NCBI GenBank assembly: GCA_011525905.1
Contig: WYBK01000032.1
Location: forward strand, 1-40,817
Origin: Acidobacteriota bacterium
GTDB taxonomy: Bacteria > Acidobacteriota > Thermoanaerobaculia > Multivoradales > JAGPDF01
Reading direction: 5' to 3'
Length of the DNA: 40,817 bases
Shown here one piece after another: positions 25,431 through 32,479 of the stretch. Both the position numbers and the translations under genes were made by a program. The notes beneath the pieces were generated by a model that did no database searches, was not told the origin of the DNA, and worked only from the letters and a program-made list of their open reading frames with translations. Numbering within the stretch: the first letter of the stretch is position 1; each line of letters begins with the position of its first letter.

Positions 25431-27355
25431 CCCTTCGGCACGAAGAGGAAGTCGCCCGCCTCGTGGCCGGCGTGGCGGATCGGCGCGTAGATCGGGCTCT
25501 GCGCGATGCCGAGCTGCGCCGCCTTCCAGCCGACCCGCGCCGCCACCGACGAGGCGACCGAGGCGGCCGAGGTGGCTTCCCGCGCCAGCTTGAGCACCGT
25601 GAGCAGCGCCCGGGCGAAGATCGAATGCTCGCCGCCGCCCCCCTCGTCGAGCACCGGCTGCAGCCCGCCCGAGGCGAGCACGGTGCGCGAGCGGCCGCCG
25701 GCGGTGCCGGCGCTGCGCGCCTCGAGCCCGGCGGCGGCGAGCGTGCCGGCGTAGCAGGAGTCGGAGACCACCAGCACGTGTCCGGCGGCGAGCGTGCCGA
25801 GCTGCTTGGCGAGCGCGTCGTTGGGCAGCCAGGTCGAGCGATCGTCCGGGTCGGCGTCGGTCGGCAGCCAGAAGCCGCGGCCGCTCGCCTCGTCGATCCG
25901 GCCGTGGCCGGCGTAGTAGACCAGCAGGTCGTCCTGGGCGCCGAGCGAGCGGCCGACCTCGGAGAGCGCGACCATGGTCTCGAGGAAGGAGGCGTCCTCG
26001 AGCAGGCGCACCGTGAAGCCGTACTCTTGTTCGAGCACGCGCGCCAGCTCGCGGCCGTCGGCGCGCGCCGTGCGCAGCTCGGGCAGCGCGCGGTAGCTGC
26101 CGTTGGCGATCACCAGCGCGTGCTGCCGGCGGCCGCGGACCGCCGGCGGCGGGGCCGCGGCCGGCACCGGCGCCGGCGTCGCCGCGGCGCCCGGCGCGAC
26201 GAAGCGCAGCTCGGCCTCGGCGCGCCGCGCGGCGCTGTCGATCGCGACGAAGCGGACGGTCGACTCGCGCGCGACCGGCAGGCGGACGCGGAAGAAGCCC
26301 TTCTCGTCGACCGACTCCGGCCGGCCGTCGACCGTGAAGGAGGCGAGGCCGAGCTCCGCGGTGACCCGCCCGACGACCTCGGCTTCGCTCGCGCCGGCCT
26401 CGACCGGGGCGAGCGCCGGGCCGCGCGTGGCGAGGACGTCCGGCCGGACGAACTCGATCGCCGGCGCGCGCTTGGCGAGCAGGGTCGCGCCGCCCACCGG
26501 CCGCGCCTTGGCCGCCGCCTGCTCGGCGGCGTCGAGCTCGGCGAGCATGGTGCGGAAGCGGTCCTGCGCCGCCTCGAGCTCGACGATGCGCTCCTGCCGG
26601 CGCGCGATCTCCCGCTCCTTGGCCTCGACTGCCGCCGCATCGGCGCTCGCCGTCCGGCGGCGCGCCGCCTCGAGCTCGCGCTGGCTCGCCGCGAGCTCGG
26701 TGCGCGCCCCCTCGAGCTCGGCGCGGACCGCTTCGAGGCTCGCCGCGGTCGCCGTCGCCTCCTCGCGCACCCGGGCGAGCTCGGCGCGCAGCGCCTCGGC
26801 CTCCCGCTCGGCCGACAGCTCCGCCTCGCCGGTCAGGCCGGCCGCCTTGCGGTACCAGGAGACCGCCTCGGTCAGGCTCGCCTCGACTCCCAGCCCCTGC
26901 TCGTAGAGCGCGGCGAGGTTGCGCTGCGCGCGGCGGCTGCCCGCCTCGGCCGCCTTGCGGTACCAGGCGGCGGCCAGGGCGTGGTCGGGCGCGCCCCGCA
27001 CTCCCTGCTCGTAGATCTCGCCGACATTGTTCATCGCCTCGGGGTCGCCGGCTTCCGCCTGGCCCATCCAGGCCTGCAGGGCGAAGTCGTTGTCGAGCGG
27101 ATCGCGCGCGTGCTCGCCGCCGCGCAGCTCGCACTCGTGCGCTGCGACGCGGACGACCTTGCGGGGGGCCGCGACCTTGGTGTAGCGGCCGAGCGAGCGA
27201 ACCTTGCCGGGCAGCAGGCAGTCGACGATGAAGAGATCCTCGGGGTGCCGGACCTCGCGCTCCTTGGCCGCCGCCGCCGGGACAGCGAGGGCGGCGAGCC
27301 CGAGGGCGAGAGCGAGGACGCCCGGGAAGCGGCTCGGGAAGCGATGGCTGCGCAT
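25427..27355 (-). CDS. Secreted Sel1-repeat caspase-family protease (peptidase C14)
   Basis: 642 residues from ATG 27355, chosen because AGGAGG ends 7 bases before it. A signal peptide (about 1-30, LALALGLAALAVPAAAA) is followed by two Sel1 repeats (about 97-170; EAMNNVGEIYEQGV and RRAQRNLAALYEQG), a coiled coil (177-280), an Ig-like strand region (300-385) and the caspase domain (411-642). The caspase domain has YYAGHG (His 484) and VVSDSCYAG (Cys 534), the catalytic His-Cys pair, so it should be active. Family members cleave after Arg/Lys or Asp and often act in stress or death pathways, but the signal peptide places this one outside the cytoplasm. It converges on the kinase gene. Confidence 0.9.
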   Translation of the reverse strand: MRSHRFPSRFPGVLALALGLAALAVPAAAAKEREVRHPEDLFIVDCLLPGKVRSLGRYTKVAAPRKVVRVAAHECELRGGEHARDPLDNDFALQAWMGQAEAGDPEAMNNVGEIYEQGVRGAPDHALAAAWYRKAAEAGSRRAQRNLAALYEQGLGVEASLTEAVSWYRKAAGLTGEAELSAEREAEALRAELARVREEATATAASLEAVRAELEGARTELAASQRELEAARRRTASADAAAVEAKEREIARRQERIVELEAAQDRFRTMLAELDAAEQAAAKARPVGGATLLAKRAPAIEFVRPDVLATRGPALAPVEAGASEAEVVGRVTAELGLASFTVDGRPESVDEKGFFRVRLPVARESTVRFVAIDSAARRAEAELRFVAPGAAATPAPVPAAAPPPAVRGRRQHALVIANGSYRALPELRTARADGRELARVLEQEYGFTVRLLEDASFLETMVALSEVGRSLGAQDDLLVYYAGHGRIDEASGRGFWLPTDADPDDRSTWLPNDALAKQLGTLAAGHVLVVSDSCYAGTLAAAGLEARSAGTAGGRSRTVLASGGLQPVLDEGGGGEHSIFARALLTVLKLAREATSAASVASSVAARVGWKAAQLGIAQSPIYAPIRHAGHEAGDFLFVPKG

Positions 27356-27399
27356 GTCGAAACCTCCTGGCACGTCGGGTCGGGCGCGAGCGGTTTCCT

Positions 27400-27405
27400 A
27401 TCCTA
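27400..27405 (-). promoter_or_regulatory. -10 element of the caspase gene
   Basis: TAGGAT on the minus strand, about 45 bases before the caspase ATG, within TTAGGATAGGAAA. The leader carries AGGAGG. The divergent promoter for the DUF4910 gene is 36 bases away on the other strand. Confidence 0.45.
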
Positions 27406-27440
27406 ACCCCCGGCCGCGCGAGGCGCCGTGACGCGCGCGA

Positions 27441-27473
27441 TAGAGTCTCCGGCGCCCCCGGGGCCGGGGGCGC
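27441..27473 (+). promoter_or_regulatory. Promoter and 5' hairpin of the DUF4910 gene
   Basis: TAGAGT (27441-27446) is followed by a perfect 10-bp inverted repeat GCGCCCCCGG (27452-27461) / CCGGGGGCGC (27464-27473) three bases before the ATG. The repeat begins at the predicted start of transcription, the same layout as the rfbG promoter. It could hide the start codon or protect the 5' end. Confidence 0.45.
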
Positions 27474-27476
27474 GCC

Positions 27477-28802
27477 ATGACCACGATCCAGCCCATCGGC
27501 GCCGAGCTCCACGCGCTCGCCCGCCGGCTCTACCCGATCCCGCGCTCGATCACCGGCGACGGCGTGCGCGCGACGCTGGCGATGCTCGCCGAGTGGGTTC
27601 CGCTGCGAGTCGTCGAAGTTCCCTCCGGCACGCCGGTGCTCGACTGGACGGTGCCGCGCGAGTGGCGGCTGCGTGCCGCGCGACTGATCGCGCCCGACGG
27701 GCGCGTGGTCGCCGACGCCGCGGTCCACAACCTCCACCTGCTCAACTACTCGGCGCCCTTCCACGGCCGCCTCTCGCTCGCCGAGCTCGAACCCCATCTC
27801 CACTCGCTCCCCGACCGCCCCGACTGGATCCCCTACCGCACCAGCTACTACCGGGAGACCTGGGGCTTCTGCCTGCCGCACCGGGTGCGCGAGTCGCTGC
27901 CGGAGGGGGAGTACGAGGTGCTCGTCGACAGCGAGCTGTTCGACGGCGCGCTCACTTACGGCGAGCTCGCCCTGCCGGGCGAGCGGGAGGAGGAGATCCT
28001 CTTCTCGACCCACGTCTGCCACCCTTCGCTCGCCAACGACAACCTCTCGGGCATCGTCGTCCTGGCGGCGCTCGCGCGCGAGCTCGCGGGGCGGGAGCGA
28101 CGGCGCCTCTCCTACCGATTCCTCTTCGTGCCGGGGACGATCGGCGCCATCGCCTGGCTGGCGGCCAACGAGGCGGCGACCGCGCGCATCCGCGGCGGTC
28201 TGGTCGCCGCCGGCCTCGGCGACGCCGGCCGCTTCCACTACAAGCGCAGCCGCCGGGGGGACGCCCCGATCGACCGCGCGGTGCCGGCGGCGCTCGCCGC
28301 GCTCGGCGAGGAGCCGGTGGTCGAGGAGTTCGTCCCCTTCGGCTACGACGAGCGCCAGTACAACTCCCCCGGCTTCGCGCTCGACGTCGGCTCGCTCACC
28401 CGCACCCCCTGGGGGCGCTACCCCGAGTACCACACCTCGGCCGACGACCTCGACTTCATTCGGCCCGAGGCGCTCGAGCGCTCGCTCGCCGCCTACCGCG
28501 CCGTGGTCGACCTTCTCGAGGGCAACGAGACCTACCGCAACCTCTGCCCCAAGGGGGAGCCGATGCTCGGCCGCCGCGGCCTCTACCGCTCGACGGGCGG
28601 CGACGAGGCCGGGCGCGAGCGCGAGCTCGCCCTCCTCTGGGTGCTCAACCTCTCCGATGGCGGCCACGACCTGCTCGCCATCGCCGAGCGGGCCAAGCTC
28701 CCCTTCGCCCGCGTCCGCGAGGCCGCCGACCGCCTGCTCGAAGCCGGTCTGCTAGCGCCTGCAGGCGATCCGGATCTCGACCGGCCGCCCACGGGCCGGT
28801 AG
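27477..28802 (+). CDS. DUF4910 family aminopeptidase-like protein with C-terminal winged helix
   Basis: 441 residues. The N-terminal half has PIPRSITGDGVRATL and the DUF4910 peptidase core: STHVCHPS (about 181-188), NDNLSG (about 190-195) and YPEYHTSADDLDF (about 315-327), which carry the presumed M28-type zinc ligands His, Asp and His. The last 70 residues (LALLWVLNLSDGGHDLLAIA) form a winged-helix-like domain. Homologues sit in capsular and exopolysaccharide clusters; their substrate is not established, and a peptidase or amidohydrolase role is a guess. It has its own promoter and is followed by the IPTL-CTERM gene. Confidence 0.85.
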   Translation: MTTIQPIGAELHALARRLYPIPRSITGDGVRATLAMLAEWVPLRVVEVPSGTPVLDWTVPREWRLRAARLIAPDGRVVADAAVHNLHLLNYSAPFHGRLSLAELEPHLHSLPDRPDWIPYRTSYYRETWGFCLPHRVRESLPEGEYEVLVDSELFDGALTYGELALPGEREEEILFSTHVCHPSLANDNLSGIVVLAALARELAGRERRRLSYRFLFVPGTIGAIAWLAANEAATARIRGGLVAAGLGDAGRFHYKRSRRGDAPIDRAVPAALAALGEEPVVEEFVPFGYDERQYNSPGFALDVGSLTRTPWGRYPEYHTSADDLDFIRPEALERSLAAYRAVVDLLEGNETYRNLCPKGEPMLGRRGLYRSTGGDEAGRERELALLWVLNLSDGGHDLLAIAERAKLPFARVREAADRLLEAGLLAPAGDPDLDRPPTGR

Positions 28803-28811
28803 AATCCGGCC
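28777..28811 (+). promoter_or_regulatory. Promoter of the IPTL-CTERM gene with operator-like repeats
   Basis: TCGACC (28777-28782), a 17-base spacer and TAGAAT (28800-28805) form a -35/-10 pair. TAGAAT is bracketed exactly by GGCCGG (28794-28799) and CCGGCC (28806-28811), and CCGGCC also occurs at 28781-28786. A repressor could bind here. The site overlaps the end of the DUF4910 coding region. Confidence 0.45.
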
Positions 28812-28838
28812 AGTTTCGAGGCAGCTGCAGGTTGGTGA

Positions 28839-28918
28839 GCACGCAGAAGACCCGGTGGGTCACGGGGCCTGGCGGGGCGGATTGCGTGCGTCGGCGAGAC
28901 AGCCTCTCGGGGGGAGAG
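28839..28918 (+). ncRNA. Structured 5' leader of the IPTL-CTERM gene (possible cis-regulator)
   Basis: A 7-bp stem GCACGCA (28839-28845) / TGCGTGC (28883-28889) encloses a smaller hairpin GACCC-GGT-GGGTC (28849-28861). Just before the ATG, CTCTC (28904-28908) and GAGAG (28914-28918) fold around the G-rich ribosome-binding stretch. The two structures could exchange to hide or free the ribosome site. I do not recognise a riboswitch family: the resemblance to c-di-GMP-I is only superficial. Confidence 0.3.
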
Positions 28919-30352
28919 ATGCGACGAAACGGGCTCGGTTGGGTCGCGCTGAAGCGCAGGTCGAGTTGGTCCATCGCTCTCGCGGTCGCGGCCCTGGCCG
29001 CGGCGCCCGCGGCGCGGGCGATCGATTCGATGGGCACCGAGTTCCTCTTGGCGTTTCCGGAGACGGTGCCCCCGGATCCGGTGCAGACCCTGCTGATCAC
29101 CTCGCAGGTCGCGACCTCGGGCACCGTCTCGAACCCGTCCCTCGGCATCAACGTGCCCTTCGTCGCGGCACCGGGTAGCGCGACCCTGGTCTCCCTGCCG
29201 AACACGGTCGAGCTGGCGCTCTCGGATACCGTCGAGGCCAAGGGTCTCCTGGTCACGGCCCTCGATCCGATCGCGGTCTTCGGAGTCAACCGGCGCTCGG
29301 GCACCACCGGCGCGTTCCTGGCCTTGCCGACCGCCGCTCTCGGCAGCGACTACCGCGTCGCCACGTGGGGGCCCGGCCTCGGCATCGGATCGCAGCTCGC
29401 GGTCGTCGCGACCGTCGACGGGACGAGCGTGACGATCACGCCCTCCGTCTCCGTGGTCGGCCATCCGGCCGGCGTGCCCTTCGCGGTCGCGCTCGACCGC
29501 GGCGACACCTACTACCTGCGGGCCGACTTGGGGACCGACGACGACCTGACCGGCACCTCGGTCGCATCGAACCAGCCGGTCGCCCTGTTCGGAGCCCACA
29601 CCTGCGCGAGCGTCCCCGACACCGACACCGACTCCTGCGACGGGACGATCGAGCAACTGTTGCCGGGGGCGAGCTGGGGCGTCGAGTTCCTGACCGTTCC
29701 CTTCGCGACGCGCACGGCCGGCGACCTCGTCCGCGTGCTCGCCGCGCAGGACGGCACCGAGGTCCGCCTCGACGGTGCGCTCGTCGCGACTCTGGCCGCG
29801 GGCGAGAGCTACGATGCCTCGCGCACGACGGCGACCTGGATTACCGCCTCGGCGCCCGTCCTGGTCACTCAGCTCGCCAAGGGGGGTACCGCGGACGGGC
29901 CGGGCGAGGTCTTCGGCGACCCGCTGCAGACGCTCGTCGTCCCGACCTCCCTCTATCGCGACAGCTACGTCGTCGCGGTCCCCGAGCTCGTCGACCTCGA
30001 CCCCTGGTTCTCCTGGGTCAACTTGGTGGTCCCGAACGACGCGATCGGCAGCGTCACCCTCGACGGCGCTCCGGTGGCGCCGGTGAGCTTCACTCCGATC
30101 GGTACCTCCGGCTTCTCCGCGGCGCAGATCGAGACGACGTTCGGAGCCCACGCCCTCGCCGCCGAGAGGCCGTTCGGCGTCACCGTCTACGGCCAGCGCG
30201 ACGCCGACGCGTACGGCTACCCGGGGGGCACCGACTTCTTTCGGGCGCCGGCCGTCCAAGCGATTCCCGCGCTCTCGACGTGGGGGCTGGGCGCCCTCGC
30301 GGCGCTGCTCGCTGCGGGCGCGCTCCTGCTGCTCCAGCGCGGCCGCGCCTAG
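28919..30352 (+). CDS. Surface protein with IgGFc-binding-like domain and IPTL-CTERM sorting tail
   Basis: 477 residues from ATG 28919, just after GGGGGGAG. A signal peptide (about 15-40, ending AAPAARA) precedes an IgGFc-binding-protein-like N-terminal domain: repeated beta units with VTALDPIAVFGVNRR, GAFLALPTAALGSDYRVATW and VASNQPVALFGAHTC. The tail (last 29 residues) is IPALSTWGLGALAALLA, a hydrophobic helix, then QRGRA, which fits the IPTL-CTERM pattern recognised by exosortase-like systems. It is exported, then probably cleaved and anchored or released at the surface. No partner exosortase is in this window. Upstream are an operator-like promoter and a structured leader. Confidence 0.85.
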   Translation: MRRNGLGWVALKRRSSWSIALAVAALAAAPAARAIDSMGTEFLLAFPETVPPDPVQTLLITSQVATSGTVSNPSLGINVPFVAAPGSATLVSLPNTVELALSDTVEAKGLLVTALDPIAVFGVNRRSGTTGAFLALPTAALGSDYRVATWGPGLGIGSQLAVVATVDGTSVTITPSVSVVGHPAGVPFAVALDRGDTYYLRADLGTDDDLTGTSVASNQPVALFGAHTCASVPDTDTDSCDGTIEQLLPGASWGVEFLTVPFATRTAGDLVRVLAAQDGTEVRLDGALVATLAAGESYDASRTTATWITASAPVLVTQLAKGGTADGPGEVFGDPLQTLVVPTSLYRDSYVVAVPELVDLDPWFSWVNLVVPNDAIGSVTLDGAPVAPVSFTPIGTSGFSAAQIETTFGAHALAAERPFGVTVYGQRDADAYGYPGGTDFFRAPAVQAIPALSTWGLGALAALLAAGALLLLQRGRA

Positions 30353-30381
30353 CGGGCAGCCGCGGGTCCGCGCCGGGCGGA

Positions 30382-30387
30382 TAGGCT
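30382..30387 (+). promoter_or_regulatory. -10 element of the NADH dehydrogenase gene
   Basis: TAGGCT followed by a leader of about 12 bases that carries GGGGAGGGG, a G-rich ribosome site, before ATG 30406. Confidence 0.4.
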
Positions 30388-30405
30388 CGGGCCGGGGAGG
30401 GGCGG

Positions 30406-31665
30406 ATGGCGGGACGACCGCGGGTGGTGATCGTCGGGGGTGGGTTCGGCGGGCTGGCGGCCGCGAAGGCGCTCGCCCACGCGCCCGTCGACGTCCTGCT
30501 GGTCGACCGGACGAACCACCATCTCTTCCAGCCGCTGCTCTACCAGGTCGCGACCGCCGGGCTCGCCCCGGGCGACATCGCCGCCCCGATCCGCCAGATC
30601 CTGCGCGCGCAGAAGAACGCCACGGTGATGATGGCCGAGGCGACCGGCGTCGACGCCGGGGCCCGCGAGCTGCTCGTCCAGGTGCCGGAGCGCGGCGAGG
30701 TGCGGCTCGCCTACGACTTCCTCGTGCTCGCCACCGGCGTCGCTCAGAGCTACTTCGGACGGGACGACTTCGCCCGCTTCGCGCCCGGCCTGAAGACCCT
30801 CGAGCACGCCACCTCCGTGCGCGCCCGCATCCTCGGCGCCTTCGAGCGCGCCGAGACCCTCGAGCGCCCCGCGGCGCGCCGCGACCTGCTGACCGTCGTG
30901 CTGGTCGGCGCCGGGCCGACCGGCGTCGAGATGGCCGGCGCGATCGCCGAGCTGGCGCGGGCGACGCTCGCCGAGGACTTCCGGCGCGTCGATCCGAAGA
31001 GCGCCCGCGTCGTGCTGGTGGAGGCCGGACCCCGCGTCCTGCCCACCTTCCACGAGTCGCTCGCCGCGAAGGTCCACGCCCGCCTCGAGCGGATGGGCGT
31101 CGAGATCCGCGTCGGCCGACCGGTCGAGCAGATCGACGAGCGCGGCGTCGTCGTCGACGGTGAGCGGATCGAGGCCGGGGTGGTGCTCTGGACGGCCGGG
31201 GTGAAGCCTTCGCCGGCGGCGGCCTGGCTCGGCGCCGCGACCGACCGGGCCGGACGCGTCTCGGTCGAGCCCGATCTATCGGTGCCGGGGCGGCCGGAGA
31301 TCTTCGTCGTCGGCGACGTCGCGGCGAAGCTGCAAGAGGGCGCGCCGCTGCCGGGCGTCGCGCAGGTGGCGATCCAAGGAGGGCGCTACGTCGGCCGCAC
31401 GATCGCGCGTCGCGTCGCGGGGCGGCCCGCGCCGCCCCCCTTCCGCTACCGCGACAAGGGCAATCTCGCGGTCGTCGGCCGCAACTACGCGGTGCTCGAA
31501 CGGGGGCGCCTGCGGCTCTCGGGCTGGCTCGCCTGGTTGCTCTGGGCGACGATCCACATCGGCTACCTCGCCGAGTTCAACAACAAGCTGCTGGTCTTCA
31601 CCCAGTGGGTCTGGTCCTACTTCACCTGGCAGCGCGGCTCGCGGCTCATCCTCGGCCGCCACTGA
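30406..31665 (+). CDS. ndh: Type II NADH:quinone oxidoreductase
   Basis: 419 residues. Two Rossmann dinucleotide sites are visible: FAD at VVIVGGGFGGLAAAKAL (about 7-23) and NADH at VVLVGAGPTGVEMAGAI (about 164-180). HHLFQPLLYQVATAGL (about 44-59) is the FAD-contact signature of NDH-2. The second FAD contact, EIFVVGDVA, is near 300. The C-terminal segment, LSGWLAWLLWATIHIGYLAEF, is the amphipathic membrane-attachment part. It passes electrons from NADH to quinone without pumping protons, at the cytoplasmic face of the inner membrane. Its own promoter suggests a single-gene unit. Confidence 0.93.
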   Translation: MAGRPRVVIVGGGFGGLAAAKALAHAPVDVLLVDRTNHHLFQPLLYQVATAGLAPGDIAAPIRQILRAQKNATVMMAEATGVDAGARELLVQVPERGEVRLAYDFLVLATGVAQSYFGRDDFARFAPGLKTLEHATSVRARILGAFERAETLERPAARRDLLTVVLVGAGPTGVEMAGAIAELARATLAEDFRRVDPKSARVVLVEAGPRVLPTFHESLAAKVHARLERMGVEIRVGRPVEQIDERGVVVDGERIEAGVVLWTAGVKPSPAAAWLGAATDRAGRVSVEPDLSVPGRPEIFVVGDVAAKLQEGAPLPGVAQVAIQGGRYVGRTIARRVAGRPAPPPFRYRDKGNLAVVGRNYAVLERGRLRLSGWLAWLLWATIHIGYLAEFNNKLLVFTQWVWSYFTWQRGSRLILGRH

Positions 31666-31693
31666 GAGCGGGCGGCGCCACCCCGCGATCGCT

Positions 31694-32314
31694 TCACCTC
31701 GGCCGCGCCCGCTCCGCGCGCGCCGGCCGGGCGACCTCGGAGCGGATGGCGCGTTCGATCTCGATCGCTCCCTCGGACTCGAAGACCGGGGCCGCCGCCG
31801 CCGCTTCGCGCACGCGGGGCGCGCGCCGGATGTCGCCGAAGAGCGCGAGCTCGAGCGCGTGCCGCAGCTCGTGCCCGAGCACCGCCGCGGCCCCGGGGCC
31901 CGCGACCACGAAGCAGTGGACGGTTCCCTCGAAGTGCGTAGCCCCTTCGGGCCGGTGGACCTGAAAGCGCACCGTACCCCACCGAGTCTCGCCCCGCCGC
32001 GCGGAGCTGCGCAGCACCGCCGAGGAGCGCGGCACGAAGCGTACGTGGACCTCCAGCCCGGGGAGCGCGGCGAGCTCGGCGATTAGCTCACGAAACGAGG
32101 CCGAGCGCGCGCAAGCGCGCGCCAGCACCGAGCGCGCGAGAAAGCCCTCGGCCCGGATCCGCGCGAGGTTGTCGCCGCAAGCCGCCTCGGCGCCCGCCTC
32201 GCTGGCGACGGACGGCTCCTCCCGACTCGCCTCGATGAGGCCCGGGGCGGGCGCGGCGAGAGCGAGGGTCGGCGCCAGGCCCAGCGTCCAGCGAAGGCAT
32301 CGACGGGTGAGCAT
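31694..32314 (-). CDS. Small exported protein with HExxH motif
   Basis: 206 residues from ATG 32314. The N-terminus (LRWTLGLAPTLALAAPAPG) is a signal peptide. The late part has LGHELRHALE (about 146-155), an HExxH zinc-binding motif with catalytic-type Glu, and VRFVPRSSAVLRSSARRGE. A third zinc ligand is not obvious; REAAAAAPVFESEGAIEIER offers a possible Glu. It may be a small metallopeptidase or only a zinc-binding protein. Two Cys (46 and 134) could form a disulfide. It faces away from the DUF2207 gene, 165 bases apart, and runs into ndh tail-to-tail. Function unknown. Confidence 0.7.
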   Translation of the reverse strand: MLTRRCLRWTLGLAPTLALAAPAPGLIEASREEPSVASEAGAEAACGDNLARIRAEGFLARSVLARACARSASFRELIAELAALPGLEVHVRFVPRSSAVLRSSARRGETRWGTVRFQVHRPEGATHFEGTVHCFVVAGPGAAAVLGHELRHALELALFGDIRRAPRVREAAAAAPVFESEGAIEIERAIRSEVARPARAERARPR

Positions 32315-32361
32315 CGGCTCGATCGCCTCGGCGCCGGCGGGAAGGCAGCTTCGAGGCGCCA

Positions 32362-32377
32362 CCTGCTCGATAGCAGG
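32362..32377. promoter_or_regulatory. Palindrome in the HExxH / DUF2207 divergent gap
   Basis: CCTGCT-CGAT-AGCAGG, perfect 6-bp arms, lies 48 bases before the HExxH-protein ATG and 102 bases before the DUF2207 ATG. It could be an operator shared by both genes. The right arm overlaps TATCGA, a weak -10 candidate for the minus-strand gene. Confidence 0.3.
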
Positions 32378-32440
32378 CTTCGGGAGTGATCGGAGCCACC
32401 CGGGCGCGGGGGCGGCGAGCGCCGGCGGGTGGGGCACCGC

Positions 32441-32446
32441 TAGAAT
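32441..32446 (+). promoter_or_regulatory. -10 element of the DUF2207 gene
   Basis: TAGAAT after CACCGC. The leader to ATG 32480 would be about 27-30 bases. Confidence 0.4.
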
Positions 32447-32479
32447 CGGCACCGCCACCCCTCGATCGGAGCGCATCGC

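Noticed and set aside
21956-27406. An 1800-codon plus-strand frame over the autotransporter and kinase
   Set aside because: It is in a different phase from both genes and repetitive in Arg and Pro. It is a by-product of high GC content.
20964-28667. A 7.7-kb open frame on the minus strand (over 2500 codons)
   Set aside because: It lies antisense to well-supported genes (autotransporter, kinase, DUF4910), and its product is low-complexity Arg/Ala/Gly/Glu with no domains. Frames this long arise in GC-rich DNA where stop codons are rare.
28839-28890. c-di-GMP-I riboswitch in the IPTL leader
   Set aside because: It shares only ACGCA and a GGGGCCT-like stretch; the conserved loop, receptor and second hairpin are not present.
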